Of a DNA stretch of 58,331 nt, positions 43,202 to 52,021 are shown piece by piece. Both the position numbers and the translations under genes were made by a program. The DNA lies in NCBI RefSeq assembly GCF_900188185.1, contig NZ_FZPA01000019.1, forward strand, positions 1-58,331, read 5' to 3'. The stretch's first letter is position 1; every line of letters begins with the position of its first letter. The notes below the pieces were generated by a model. That model worked only from the letters and a program-made list of their open reading frames with translations, had not been told where the DNA came from and ran no database searches. Origin of the DNA: Sphingopyxis indica (GTDB taxonomy: Bacteria; Pseudomonadota; Alphaproteobacteria; Sphingomonadales; Sphingomonadaceae).

Positions 43202-43819
43202 ATGCGAACCCTGGTCGTCGATTCGGCAAGCGAGGCCTGTTCGGTGGCGCTGTTCGACGACGGGCTGCTCGCCGACCATCGCCACGAAGTCATCGGCCGC
43301 GGCCATGCCGAGCGGCTGGTGCCGCTGATCGCCGAGCTGGCGGATGGCGGGCGCGCCGACGGACTCGCGGTCGGCTGCGGCCCGGGCAGCTTTGCCGGGG
43401 TGCGCATCGGGGTCGCGGCGGCGCGTGCGCTCGCGCTCGGCTGGGGCGTGCCGGTCCGCGGCTTTTCGACCCTCGCGCTCGTCGCGGCGGGGGCGGCCGA
43501 TGCGATCCGCGAGGCGGGCGGTGCGCTCGTCGCGATGGAGGGCGGGCACGGGCAATGGTTCGTCCAGCCTTTTGCTGCCGACCTGGCCCCGCGCGGCGCG
43601 GTGCGCTCGCTGCTTCCCGACGCGGCGGTTGCGGCGGCCGATCCGCTCGTGATCGGCAACCGCGCCGAGGCCTTTGTCGCGCGTCGCGGCGCGGGACGGG
43701 CGCTGCCCCTGCTTCCCGATGCGCGCAGCTTTGCGGCGCTGCCCGATAGCACGCTGTTCGACGATCCCAGCCCGATTTACGGGCGCGCTCCCGACGCCAG
43801 ACCGATGGCGGCGCGATGA
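43202..43819 (+). CDS. tsaB: tRNA threonylcarbamoyladenosine synthesis protein TsaB
   Basis: 205 residues, a degenerate ASKHA-fold protein. TLVVDSASEACSVALFDDGL and GCGPGSFAGVRIGVAAARAL are typical. TsaB acts with TsaD and TsaE to make t6A37 in ANN-reading tRNAs, which include the tRNA-Thr at 40941. Its end overlaps rimI by four bases, the usual pairing. Confidence 0.93.
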   Translation: MRTLVVDSASEACSVALFDDGLLADHRHEVIGRGHAERLVPLIAELADGGRADGLAVGCGPGSFAGVRIGVAAARALALGWGVPVRGFSTLALVAAGAADAIREAGGALVAMEGGHGQWFVQPFAADLAPRGAVRSLLPDAAVAAADPLVIGNRAEAFVARRGAGRALPLLPDARSFAALPDSTLFDDPSPIYGRAPDARPMAAR

Positions 43820-44277
43820 GCGGCGAAATCCGCCTTTCCGACGCGCGCATCGCCGACACCGGCGCGGTGATGCGGGTGATGGAGGCGGCCTTCGATCCCG
43901 CCTATGGCGAAGCGTGGAGCACCGCGCAGCTTGCGACCCTGTTCGCGCTGTCTACGGCGCGCGTGTGTCTGGCGTGGGACGGCGAGGTGCCGTGCGGCTT
44001 TTCGGCGGCGCGGATCGCGGGGCCGGAGAGCGAACTGCTGCTGCTCGCGGTCGATCCCGCGTGGCGCGGTCGCGGGGTCGGCCGCCGCCTGCTCGACGAC
44101 TGGATGCGTTGGGCCGCCAATAAGGGCGTAAATGAATATTTTCTCGAAATGCGTGCCGATAACGAGGCAGTTCATCTGTATGAAACCGCAGGTTTCGCGG
44201 AGTGCGGACGCCGGCGGCAATATTATCGCGGCCGCGACGGTGTCGTTCGCGATGCGATTACGATGCGGCGCGCGTGA
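43816..44277 (+). CDS. rimI: Ribosomal protein S18 alanine N-acetyltransferase RimI (GNAT)
   Basis: 153 residues of the GNAT fold. The acetyl-CoA site is LAVDPAWRGRGVGRRLLDDW, followed by FLEMRADNEAVHLYETAGF and a Tyr-rich YYRGRDGVVRDAITM tail. The position after tsaB supports RimI over other GNAT enzymes. Confidence 0.9.
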   Translation: MSGEIRLSDARIADTGAVMRVMEAAFDPAYGEAWSTAQLATLFALSTARVCLAWDGEVPCGFSAARIAGPESELLLLAVDPAWRGRGVGRRLLDDWMRWAANKGVNEYFLEMRADNEAVHLYETAGFAECGRRRQYYRGRDGVVRDAITMRRA

Positions 44278-44314
44278 ACGCCCGAACCGCGCCAATCCTC
44301 CATTGCGAAACTGG

Positions 44315-44327
44315 TGCCATAATGGCA
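44315..44327. promoter_or_regulatory. Palindrome upstream of mucR
   Basis: TGCCAT-A-ATGGCA is a perfect 13-bp palindrome in the 128-bp gap before mucR, which is richer in A+T than its surroundings. It could be an operator for mucR autoregulation or for another regulator. Only the symmetry is seen. Confidence 0.35.
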
Positions 44328-44405
44328 TGAATGTATCACGGGCAAGAAATGACATCACTATTTCCTGTCTGTGTTCTCTGGGTCGCCCAATAAGGAATCT
44401 CCGAA

Positions 44406-44840
44406 ATGTCGGAACAATCTGATACCAATGAAATGCTCGTCACTTTGACGGCAGATATCGTCGCCGCGCATGTCAGCAACAACAGCGTCGCGATTTCCGA
44501 TCTCGCCATGCTGATCAATAATGTCCACAGCGCCTTGTCGGGACTGGGCAATCAGCCGGTTGAGGAAGAAAAGCCGGTGCCGGCGGTCTCGATCCGCGCG
44601 TCGGTAAAGCCCGATCACATCGTCTGTCTGGAAGACGGCAAGAAGCTGAAGATGCTCCGCCGCCACCTGATGACGCACTACGGGATGACCCCCGACGATT
44701 ATCGCGCCAAATGGGGGCTGCCCGCCGACTATCCGATGGTCGCGCCCAACTATGCCGAAAAGCGCCGCGCGCTGGCCAAGGAAATCGGCCTCGGTACCAA
44801 GGGTCGCGGTGGCGGACGCAAGCGCAAGAAGGTCGTATAG
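44406..44840 (+). CDS. mucR: MucR/Ros-family zinc-finger transcriptional regulator
   Basis: 144 residues. The prokaryotic zinc finger lies around residues 68-95 with Cys, Asp and two His in [20 protein letters not shown]; the following [19 protein letters not shown] is the hallmark of the family. The C-terminal tail is basic ([10 protein letters not shown]). MucR proteins shape expression of surface polysaccharide, motility and cell-cycle genes and act as H-NS-like silencers. It forms its own unit upstream of fur. Confidence 0.95.
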   Translation: MSEQSDTNEMLVTLTADIVAAHVSNNSVAISDLAMLINNVHSALSGLGNQPVEEEKPVPAVSIRASVKPDHIVCLEDGKKLKMLRRHLMTHYGMTPDDYRAKWGLPADYPMVAPNYAEKRRALAKEIGLGTKGRGGGRKRKKVV

Positions 44841-44919
44841 GACCGGCTTTCAACGATTTGGAACGGGGACGGCGCAGCGGGTGCCGCCCTTGTTCTATGC
44901 GCTGAGCGACCTTATACAG

Positions 44920-44935
44920 GTGTCATAAACGACAC
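44920..44935. promoter_or_regulatory. Inverted repeat in the fur promoter region
   Basis: GTGTC-ATAAAC-GACAC forms a 5-bp inverted repeat 28 bp before the fur ATG, next to TTATAC which may be part of a -10. It does not match the classic Fur box well. Autoregulation is possible but unproven. Confidence 0.35.
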
Positions 44936-44962
44936 GACTGCGCATCAGCAGGAAAGGCCCGC

Positions 44963-45388
44963 ATGTCCGGAACGATCGACCTTGAAGCCCTGTGCCACGA
45001 AAAGGGTCTGCGGATCACCGAACAGCGCCGGATCATCGCGCGCGTGATCTCCGATTCCGAGGATCATCCCGACGTCGAGACGCTCTATGAACGCGCCTCG
45101 GCGATCGACAGCGGCATTTCGATCGCCACCGTTTACCGCACCGTACGCCTGTTCGAAGAGGCGGGGATTCTCGACCGCCACGATTTCGGCGACGGCCGCT
45201 CGCGCTATGAGGCGGCACCCGAGGCGCATCACGACCATCTGATCGACGTCGAGACGGGCAAGGTCGTCGAATTCGTCGATCCCGAACTCGAAGCGCTGCA
45301 AAAGGTGATCGCCGAGCGGCTCGGATACCGGCTCGTCGACCACCGCATGGAACTTTATGGTGTCTCCCTCGATCGCAAGCGCGACTGA
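44963..45388 (+). CDS. fur: Fur-family metalloregulator
   Basis: 141 residues. A winged helix (RITEQRRIIARVISDS, ISIATVYRTVRLFEEAGIL) is followed by the dimerisation domain with the metal-binding HHDHLIDVETGKVVEF. The C-terminal CXXC zinc pairs of E. coli Fur are absent, as in many alphaproteobacterial Fur/Mur proteins. It may sense iron or manganese. Its 3' end overlaps plsC by 32 bases. Confidence 0.93.
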   Translation: MSGTIDLEALCHEKGLRITEQRRIIARVISDSEDHPDVETLYERASAIDSGISIATVYRTVRLFEEAGILDRHDFGDGRSRYEAAPEAHHDHLIDVETGKVVEFVDPELEALQKVIAERLGYRLVDHRMELYGVSLDRKRD

Positions 45389-46154
45389 TCGCGCTCCGGT
45401 CACCTGGCGTTCGGTCCTGCGCCTCACCGCGATGGTGCTGGCGCTGCTCTTCCTGATCGTTCCGCACCTCTGCTACCGCGCCGCCGGGCGCCCCTCGCCG
45501 ATGGTGATGGCGTTCCTCAACGCCGCCGGCTGGATCGCGGGCCTGCGCATCCGCACGACGGGCAAAAGGCTGAAGCGCAATGTGCTGTTCGCCGCCAATC
45601 ATCTGAGCTGGCTCGATATATTGGCGCTCGGCGGCGCGGCGCGGTCGGCCTTCGTGTCGCGCGCCGATATCGAGACAGTGCCGCTCGTCGGCTGGCTCGC
45701 CGACCAGAACAACACCGTCTATGTCGAGCGCGAGGCGCGGCGCGACATTCATAATCAGGCGAACAGCCTGCGCGGCGCGCTGAAGCGCGGTCAGCCGGTG
45801 ACGCTGTTTCCCGAAGGCACGACGGGGCCGGGCGACGGGCTGCTGCCGTTCCGCGCCTCGCTCTTCGCCGCGGTGACGCCGCCGCCGCCCGGGGTGCGCG
45901 TCCAGCCGGTGTTCCTCGACTATGGCGAGGATGCGACCGACATTTCCTGGCAGGACCCCGAATCGGGGCTCGACAATTTCAAGCGGCTGATCGCGCGCAA
46001 ACGTCCGATCTGGCTGACCATCCACTATCTCGATCCGCTGCCCTATGAAGCGACGCACGACCGCAAGGCGATCAGCGAAGCGGCGCGCCGCGCGATCGCC
46101 GCAACGCAGGCTGTGGCGGACCGCCCTTCCGCCCGTCACGCGCATCGCCTATAG
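45357..46154 (+). CDS. plsC: 1-acyl-sn-glycerol-3-phosphate acyltransferase
   Basis: 265 residues. An N-terminal membrane segment (about 22-42) precedes the acyltransferase motifs NHLSWLD (NHX4D) and [10 protein letters not shown], with [10 protein letters not shown] between them. It makes phosphatidic acid at the inner membrane. The start inside the fur coding region suggests coupling. Confidence 0.9.
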   Translation: MVSPSIASATDRAPVTWRSVLRLTAMVLALLFLIVPHLCYRAAGRPSPMVMAFLNAAGWIAGLRIRTTGKRLKRNVLFAANHLSWLDILALGGAARSAFVSRADIETVPLVGWLADQNNTVYVEREARRDIHNQANSLRGALKRGQPVTLFPEGTTGPGDGLLPFRASLFAAVTPPPPGVRVQPVFLDYGEDATDISWQDPESGLDNFKRLIARKRPIWLTIHYLDPLPYEATHDRKAISEAARRAIAATQAVADRPSARHAHRL

Positions 46155-46161
46155 CGGCGCG

Positions 46162-47499
46162 ATGAAATCCGACTCCCCCAAGACCTATCGCGTCAAATCT
46201 TTCGGCTGCCAGATGAACGTCTATGACGGCGAGCGTATGGCCGAGATGCTCGGCGCCGAGGGCTATGTGCCCGCCGCCGACGGCGCCGATGCCGATCTCG
46301 TCGTGCTCAACACCTGCCACATCCGCGAAAAGGCGGCCGAGAAAGTCTATTCGGACATCGGCCGGCTGAAGCGCGACGACGGCACCCGCCCGACGATCGC
46401 CGTCGCGGGCTGCGTCGCGCAGGCCGAGGGCGCCGAGATTGCGCGCCGCGCGCCGAGCGTCGACGTCGTTGTCGGGCCGCAGGCCTATCACCGCCTGCCC
46501 GAGCTGATCGCGCGCGCCGGGCGCGGCGAGAAAGCGGTCGATCTCGACATGCCGGCGGAGAGCAAGTTCGGCGCGCTGCCGAAGCGCGCCGGCGGCCAGC
46601 GCCCGACCGCCTTTCTGACCGTGCAGGAAGGCTGCGACAAATTCTGCACCTATTGCGTCGTCCCCTATACGCGGGGCGCCGAAATCAGCCGGCCCTTCGC
46701 CGACCTGATCGCCGAAGCGCGCGCGCTCGTCGAAGGCGGGGTGCGCGAAATCACGCTGCTCGGGCAGAATGTCAACGCGTGGGACGGCGAGGACGACAAG
46801 GGGCGGGCGATCGGGCTCGACGGGCTGATCCGCGAACTCGCGAAGGAGGATGGGCTCGAACGCATCCGCTATACGACCAGCCACCCCAATGACATGACCG
46901 ACGGGCTGATCGCCGCACATGGCGAGGTCGCGAAGCTGATGCCCTTCCTCCACCTGCCGGTGCAGGCGGGCAGCGACCGCATCCTTGCGGCGATGAACCG
47001 CAGCCACAGCGTCGAATCCTATCTGAAGGTCATCGAGCGCGTCCGCGCCGCGCGCCCCGACATCGCGATCTCGGGCGATTTCATCGTCGGCTTTCCGGGC
47101 GAAACCGAGGAGGATTTTCAGGCGACGCTCGATATCGTCCGCGCGACCAACTACGCGATGGCCTACAGCTTCAAATATTCGCGCCGCCCCGGCACCCCCG
47201 CCGCGGCGATGGAAGGTCAGGTCAGCGAAGCGGTGATGAACGACCGCCTCCAGCGGCTCCAGGCGCTGCTCAACGAACAGCAGCAAGCGTTCAACGAGGC
47301 GACCGTCGGCCGCACGACGCGCCTGCTGCTCGAACGCACAGGCAAGCACGACGGCCAGCTGATCGGCAAGTCGCCGTGGCTCCAGTCGGTCCACGTCACT
47401 GCGCCGGGATTCGCCATCGGCGATATGGTCGATGTGCGCATCATCTCGGCGGGTCCGAACAGCCTCGGCGCCGAGCCGGTGCTGGAGACGGTCGCCTGA
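46162..47499 (+). CDS. miaB: tRNA-2-methylthio-N6-dimethylallyladenosine synthase MiaB
   Basis: 445 residues. The N-terminal domain has the three Cys of the auxiliary cluster ([31 protein letters not shown]); the radical SAM motif is [15 protein letters not shown]; a TRAM domain follows ([11 protein letters not shown]). It methylthiolates i6A37 in tRNA. The start at 46162 is the only one that gives the canonical opening; it is seven bases after plsC. Confidence 0.96.
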   Translation: MKSDSPKTYRVKSFGCQMNVYDGERMAEMLGAEGYVPAADGADADLVVLNTCHIREKAAEKVYSDIGRLKRDDGTRPTIAVAGCVAQAEGAEIARRAPSVDVVVGPQAYHRLPELIARAGRGEKAVDLDMPAESKFGALPKRAGGQRPTAFLTVQEGCDKFCTYCVVPYTRGAEISRPFADLIAEARALVEGGVREITLLGQNVNAWDGEDDKGRAIGLDGLIRELAKEDGLERIRYTTSHPNDMTDGLIAAHGEVAKLMPFLHLPVQAGSDRILAAMNRSHSVESYLKVIERVRAARPDIAISGDFIVGFPGETEEDFQATLDIVRATNYAMAYSFKYSRRPGTPAAAMEGQVSEAVMNDRLQRLQALLNEQQQAFNEATVGRTTRLLLERTGKHDGQLIGKSPWLQSVHVTAPGFAIGDMVDVRIISAGPNSLGAEPVLETVA

Positions 47500-47520
47500 T
47501 GCCGGTTCGGGGTTCGTGTG

Positions 47521-47598
47521 TCCCCGCGAAGGCGGGGACCCATCTCCGTCCGCCGAATTTCGAGAGCATCAGTGATGGACTCCCGCCTTCGCGGGAGT
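47521..47598. repeat. Two hairpin repeats between miaB and phoH
   Basis: TCCCCGC/GCGGGGA (47521-47538) and ACTCCCGC/GCGGGAGT (47579-47598) both enclose GAAG or CTTC loops. They form an outward-mirrored pair of the CGCGAAGGCGGG type seen between many sphingomonad genes. The sequence between them has no open frame. They may act as a terminator for miaB. Confidence 0.7.
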
Positions 47599-47635
47599 AC
47601 ACAGAATATATTGCCAGCTGAGGAGCCCTGCCCAC

Positions 47636-48643
47636 GTGTCCAAACGCCCGATGACCGCCGCTGCCCCCGCCGAACCCGGCGACCGCGTTCGACTGACGGC
47701 CGAATTTGAAAGGACACAGCTTCTCGGCATCCTCTTCGGCGAATTCGACCGCAATCTTGTCGCGATCGAAAACCGCCTCGGCGTCTATATCTCGGCGCGC
47801 GGCAACCGCGTGCAGATCGAGGGCGAGGCCGAGGCGGCGGCGCGCGCCCGCGATGTGCTCACCGACCTTTATGCCCGCATCGAGCGCGGCGAAGAGGTCG
47901 ACGCGGGGCTCGTCGATGCGGTGATCGCGATGTCGGCGCAGCCGACGCTCGACGGCATCATCCGCCACGAGGCGACCGAGGCGCCGCCGGTGATGATCCG
48001 CACGCGCAAGAAGACGATCGTCCCCCGCGCGCCGTCACAGATCCCCTATATGCAGGCGATCGCGCGCGACGATGTGATCTTCGCGCTCGGCCCCGCGGGC
48101 ACCGGCAAGACCTATCTCGCGGTCGCGCAGGCAGTCGCGCAGCTGATCACCGGCAGCGTCCAGCGCCTGATCCTGTCGCGCCCCGCGGTCGAGGCGGGGG
48201 AGAAGCTGGGCTTCCTTCCCGGCGACATGAAGGAAAAGGTCGATCCCTATCTGCGTCCGCTTTACGACGCGCTGCACGACTGCCTGCCCGCCGAGCAGGT
48301 CGAGCGCCGCATCGCGAGCGGCGAGATCGAGATTGCGCCTTTGGCCTTCATGCGCGGCCGCACGCTCGCCGATGCCTTCATCATCCTCGACGAAGCGCAG
48401 AATACGACGATTCCGCAGATGAAGATGTTTCTGACCCGCTTCGGCATGAACAGCCGCATGGTCATCTGCGGCGACCCCAAGCAGGTCGATCTGCCCGCGC
48501 CCGCAACCTCGGGTCTTGCCGACGCGGTCGCGCGGCTCGAGGGGGTGGAGGGGATCAGCGTCAGCCGCTTCACCAGCGCCGACGTCGTTCGCCATCCGGT
48601 CGTCGGGCGGATCGTCGAAGCCTATGAGGGGCCGGGGGCGTAG
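47636..48643 (+). CDS. phoH: PhoH-like ATPase (YbeZ type)
   Basis: 335 residues from a GTG at 47636. An N-terminal KH-like part (FERTQLLGILFGEFDRNLV) precedes the NTPase with Walker A GPAGTGKTYLA, RPAVEAGEKLGFLPGDMKEK and Walker B FIILDEAQN. It probably works with the RNase YbeY in RNA handling. ybeY, usually the next gene, is not here; a repeat and a minus-strand doxX follow. Confidence 0.93.
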   Translation: MSKRPMTAAAPAEPGDRVRLTAEFERTQLLGILFGEFDRNLVAIENRLGVYISARGNRVQIEGEAEAAARARDVLTDLYARIERGEEVDAGLVDAVIAMSAQPTLDGIIRHEATEAPPVMIRTRKKTIVPRAPSQIPYMQAIARDDVIFALGPAGTGKTYLAVAQAVAQLITGSVQRLILSRPAVEAGEKLGFLPGDMKEKVDPYLRPLYDALHDCLPAEQVERRIASGEIEIAPLAFMRGRTLADAFIILDEAQNTTIPQMKMFLTRFGMNSRMVICGDPKQVDLPAPATSGLADAVARLEGVEGISVSRFTSADVVRHPVVGRIVEAYEGPGA

Positions 48644-48702
48644 AGGCGGCGGCATTTATGGGAATGTCGGCTTTGGGGTGGGAAGCGGCCGTCCCTCTCT
48701 CT

Positions 48703-48732
48703 TTGTCACTCCCGCTTTCGCGGGAATGACAA
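48703..48732. repeat. Hairpin repeat after phoH
   Basis: TTGTCACTCCCGC pairs with GCGGGAATGACAA around a TTTC loop with one G-T type mismatch. It belongs to the same family as the repeats at 47521-47598 and lies between convergent phoH and doxX, so it can act as a terminator for both. Confidence 0.7.
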
Positions 48733-48794
48733 GGTTATGAAATGCCGATCGTCGTCCATCGGTCGCTACCGGCCTTTCTAAACTTGCCGGCCTT

Positions 48795-49175
48795 CTATGG
48801 CTTGCGCGCGCCGTCGACGCTCCAGATTCCCGCGCCGCGCGTCGCGATGAACAGGAAGAGGAAGCAGTAGAGGACGATCGTCTCGCCGCCGTTGACGATC
48901 GGATAGGGGCTCTGGCTGCCGTGGACGACCCAATAGCCGACCGCCGCCATGCCGCTCGCGATAAAGGCAGCGGGGCGCGTGAACAGGCCGAGGACGATAA
49001 GCGCGCCCGCGACCAGCTCGATCGTGCCCGCCGCATAGAGCATCGGATTGAGCGGCATCGGAAAATCGGTCGGAAAGTTCAGGAATTTCTGCACGCCATG
49101 CGCGAGGAACAACAGGCCCGAAACGATACGCAGCAACGCATAGGCCTGTTCGGTGAAACCATCGAGAAACTTCAT
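48795..49175 (-). CDS. DoxX-family membrane protein
   Basis: 126 residues with four membrane helices and the family pattern LLRIVSGLLFLAHGVQKFL, AAGTIELVAGALIVLGLFTR and AVGYWVVHG. DoxX-like proteins are often linked with redox stress; the exact function is unknown. It is divergent from the ECF41 unit with 136 bp between the starts. Confidence 0.88.
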   Translation of the reverse strand: MKFLDGFTEQAYALLRIVSGLLFLAHGVQKFLNFPTDFPMPLNPMLYAAGTIELVAGALIVLGLFTRPAAFIASGMAAVGYWVVHGSQSPYPIVNGGETIVLYCFLFLFIATRGAGIWSVDGARKP

Positions 49176-49251
49176 GGCACGCCCCTTCCTTTACTGTCGG
49201 TGGCGCAAACTACCCGATTTCTCCCTCGGCGCGAATTTTTTTCGCGGCTCA

Positions 49252-49278
49252 TGTCACAGCGGCGCATCCCGCCTCGTC
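49252..49278 (+). promoter_or_regulatory. ECF41-type promoter of the AhpD-like gene
   Basis: TGTCACA (49252-49258), then exactly 16 bases, then CGTC (49275-49278) is the full consensus described for ECF41 sigma factors. A transcript starting a few bases later would have a leader of about 27 nt before the ATG at 49312. It predicts autoregulation by the sigma factor encoded two genes on. Confidence 0.88.
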
Positions 49279-49311
49279 ATATCGGTGCAACCCAAACCAA
49301 GGAGCATGGAC

Positions 49312-49770
49312 ATGACCCAGGTAACCGACCCCTTCGCCGCCGCGCCGCAGCTGATGAAGCAGTGGATGGCGACTTCGCTCGCGGTGCAGGACAGCCTCGA
49401 GAAGAGCCTGATCGAACTCGTCAAGATTCGCGCGTCGATCGTCAACGGCTGCGCCAATTGCATCAATATGCACACCGCCGAAGCACGCGCCGCCGGTGAG
49501 AGCGAACAGCGCATCTACCTGCTCGCCGCGTGGCACGAGGCGCCCTGCTACACGCCGCGCGAACGTGCCGCGCTCGCCTGGACCGACGCCTTGACGGGGC
49601 TGTCGCAGGGGCACACACACAAGGCTGCCAAGGAGGCGATCGAGGCTGAATTCACGCCGGAGGAGCAGATGAAACTGACGCTGATGATCAACATCATCAA
49701 CGGCTGGAACCGCATCGCGGTCGGCTTCGGCCTCTGGTACGAAGGCGGCGCCCCGGCCAAGGCTGCCTGA
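49312..49770 (+). CDS. Carboxymuconolactone decarboxylase/AhpD-family protein (ECF41 partner)
   Basis: 152 residues of the AhpD-like fold with the redox motif GCANCINMH, i.e. Cys47, Cys50 and His54. It is the usual carboxymuconolactone-decarboxylase type of partner gene found beside ECF41 sigma factors. AhpD-like activity against peroxides is plausible. The ATG at 49312 has AAGGAG at a spacing of seven; the ATG six bases earlier is too close to it. Its stop overlaps the sigma gene. Confidence 0.9.
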   Translation: MTQVTDPFAAAPQLMKQWMATSLAVQDSLEKSLIELVKIRASIVNGCANCINMHTAEARAAGESEQRIYLLAAWHEAPCYTPRERAALAWTDALTGLSQGHTHKAAKEAIEAEFTPEEQMKLTLMINIINGWNRIAVGFGLWYEGGAPAKAA

Positions 49771-50639
49771 TGGAGGAGGCGCGAGGCACCCGTGACGCGG
49801 CGGACGCGGCGGTGCGTTTCGACCCGCTGCGTCCGCTGCTCGTCCGCGTCGCCTATCGTATGCTGGGGTCGGTCGCCGATGCCGAAGATGTCGTGCAGGA
49901 CGCCTTCATCCGCTGGCTCGGCGCCGATCGCGACGCGGTCGCGGTGCCCGAGGCGTGGCTGCGCCGCACCGTGACGCGGCTCTGCCTCGACCAGCTGAAA
50001 TCGGCGCGGGCGCGGCGCGAGACCTATGTCGGCCCGTGGCTTCCCGAACCGCTCGTCGAGGACGAGCCCGCGGATGACGTGACGCTGCCGCTGATGCTCG
50101 CGCTCGAACGGCTCTCCCCCTTGGAGCGCGCGGCTTTCCTGCTCCACGACGTTTTCGGCGTCGGTTTCGACGAGGTCGCGGCGACGATCGGCCGCGACGC
50201 CGCCGCAGCGCGCCAGCTCGCCGCGCGCGCCCGCACCCACGTCCGCGAGGCGCGCCCGCGCTACAAGCTCGAAAAGGCGCGCGGACTCGAAATCGCCGAG
50301 GCCTTCTTCGCCGCCTCGCGCAGCGGCGACATGGCGGCACTCGGCGCGCTCCTTGCCGCCGACGTCGGCATGTGGTCCGACGGCGGCGGCAAGCGCCCCG
50401 CGGCGGTCGTTCCGGTGCTCGGCTTCGACACGGTGATGAAGGTCCACCGCAGCCTTGCGGTGCTGTTCGGCAAATATGGCTCGACCTTGCTCCACACCGG
50501 CATGATCAACGGCCTGCCGGGCTTCGTTACGCGCGAGTCCGATGGCGAGGTGCAGACGACCGCGCTCGAGATCGAGGACGGTCGCATCGTTGGCATCTAT
50601 GTCGTGCGCAATCCCGACAAGCTCGTCCATTTGCATTGA
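49770..50639 (+). CDS. ECF41-family RNA polymerase sigma factor with SnoaL-like extension
   Basis: 289 residues. Sigma region 2 is at about 18-85 (MLGSVADAEDVVQDAFIRWL), region 4 at about 110-165, with the linker YVGPWLPEPL typical of this group. The SnoaL-like C-terminal domain (about 172-289) carries DGGGK at 204-208 and NPDKL at 281-285, the conserved motifs of ECF41. There is no anti-sigma factor gene; the extension itself controls activity in known members. It overlaps the AhpD-like gene by one base (TGATG). Confidence 0.93.
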   Translation: MEEARGTRDAADAAVRFDPLRPLLVRVAYRMLGSVADAEDVVQDAFIRWLGADRDAVAVPEAWLRRTVTRLCLDQLKSARARRETYVGPWLPEPLVEDEPADDVTLPLMLALERLSPLERAAFLLHDVFGVGFDEVAATIGRDAAAARQLAARARTHVREARPRYKLEKARGLEIAEAFFAASRSGDMAALGALLAADVGMWSDGGGKRPAAVVPVLGFDTVMKVHRSLAVLFGKYGSTLLHTGMINGLPGFVTRESDGEVQTTALEIEDGRIVGIYVVRNPDKLVHLH

Positions 50640-50640
50640 A

Positions 50641-50669
50641 CAAAAAAAAGGGGCCGCGTGCGACCCCTT
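50641..50669 (-). terminator. Rho-independent terminator of gltA
   Basis: On the minus strand AAGGGG and CCCCTT form a stem with extra pairing and a loop from TCGCACGCGG, followed by a run of eight T. It lies 29 bp past the gltA stop. Read on the plus strand the stem could also stop the sigma-factor transcript. Confidence 0.85.
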
Positions 50670-50697
50670 CCTTCGACCATGGTTATGGTGCTGCGGT

Positions 50698-51984
50698 TCA
50701 GCGCTTGTCGACCGGCACATAGGGGCGCTGCGCCGGGCCGGTGTAAAGCTGGCGCGGGCGGCCGATTTTCTGCGCGGGGTCGGAAATCATCTCGTTCCAC
50801 TGCGCGACCCAGCCAACGGTGCGGGCGAGAGCGAAAAGCGCGGTGAACATCGTCGTCGGGAAACCGATCGCCGACAGGATCACGCCCGAATAGAAATCGA
50901 CGTTCGGGAACAGCTTCTTTTCGGCGAAATAATCGTCGCTGAGCGCCATTTCCTCGAGCTGGAGCGCGACGTCGAATACCGGGTCGCTGACCTTCAGCGC
51001 CGCGAACACCTCGCGCACCGTCTTTTGCATCACGGTCGCGCGCGGGTCGTAATTCTTGTAGACGCGGTGGCCGAAACCCATCAGGCGGAACGGGTCGTCC
51101 TTGTCCTTCGCGCGCGCGATATATTCGGGGATGCGCTCGGGACGGCCGATCTCGCGCAGCATGTTGAGCGCCGCTTCGTTCGCGCCGCCGTGCGCCGGAC
51201 CCCACAGACAGGCGATGCCCGCCGCGATGCACGCGAAGGGGTTCGCGCCCGACGAGCCGGCAAGGCGCACGGTCGAGGTCGAGGCGTTCTGCTCATGGTC
51301 GGCGTGGAGAATGAAGATGCGGTCGAGCGCGCGTTCGACCGCGGGGACGATTTCATATTCCTCGGCCGGCACGCCAAAGGTCATGCGCAGGAAATTGCCC
51401 GTGTAGCTCAGCTCGTTGTTCGGATAGATGAAGGGCTGGCCGATCGAATATTTATACGCCATCGCCGCGATCGTCGGCATTTTCGCGATCAGCCGGTGGC
51501 TCGCGATCATCCGCTGGTGCGGGTCCTGAATGTCGGTCGAGTCGTGATAGAAGGCCGACAGCGCGCCGACGACGCCGCACATGATCGCCATCGGGTGCGC
51601 GTCGCGGCGGAATCCGCGATAGAAAGTCGCGAGCTGTTCGTGCAGCATCGTGTGACGGGTGATCGTATTGTCGAAGGTCTTGAGCTCGTCGGCGCTCGGC
51701 AGTTCGCCGTTGAGCAGCAGATAGGCGACTTCCATGAAGCTCGAATGTTCGGCAAGCTCGCCGATCGCATAGCCGCGGTGGAGCAGCACGCCTTCGTCGC
51801 CGTCGATATAGGTCAGTTTCGACTCGCAACTCGCGGTCGAGGTGAAGCCGGGATCGTAAGTGAAGGCCCCGGTCTGACCATAGAATTTGCGGATGTCGAC
51901 GACGTCGGGCCCTACGGTTCCCGACAGAATCGGGCTCTCGACGCTCTTGTCCCCCAGGGTGATGGTGGCGGTCTTGTCGGTCAT
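50698..51984 (-). CDS. gltA: Citrate synthase (type II)
   Basis: 428 residues, the length of hexameric bacterial citrate synthases. Catalytic residues are in [15 protein letters not shown] (His), [13 protein letters not shown] (His) and the later [13 protein letters not shown] region (Asp in NVDFY). It condenses acetyl-CoA with oxaloacetate. It follows gltX by 37 bp and ends at a strong terminator. Confidence 0.97.
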   Translation of the reverse strand: MTDKTATITLGDKSVESPILSGTVGPDVVDIRKFYGQTGAFTYDPGFTSTASCESKLTYIDGDEGVLLHRGYAIGELAEHSSFMEVAYLLLNGELPSADELKTFDNTITRHTMLHEQLATFYRGFRRDAHPMAIMCGVVGALSAFYHDSTDIQDPHQRMIASHRLIAKMPTIAAMAYKYSIGQPFIYPNNELSYTGNFLRMTFGVPAEEYEIVPAVERALDRIFILHADHEQNASTSTVRLAGSSGANPFACIAAGIACLWGPAHGGANEAALNMLREIGRPERIPEYIARAKDKDDPFRLMGFGHRVYKNYDPRATVMQKTVREVFAALKVSDPVFDVALQLEEMALSDDYFAEKKLFPNVDFYSGVILSAIGFPTTMFTALFALARTVGWVAQWNEMISDPAQKIGRPRQLYTGPAQRPYVPVDKR

Positions 51985-52021
51985 GGTTTGTTCCCTGTGC
52001 TAGAGGCCGAAGGCGATGTGG

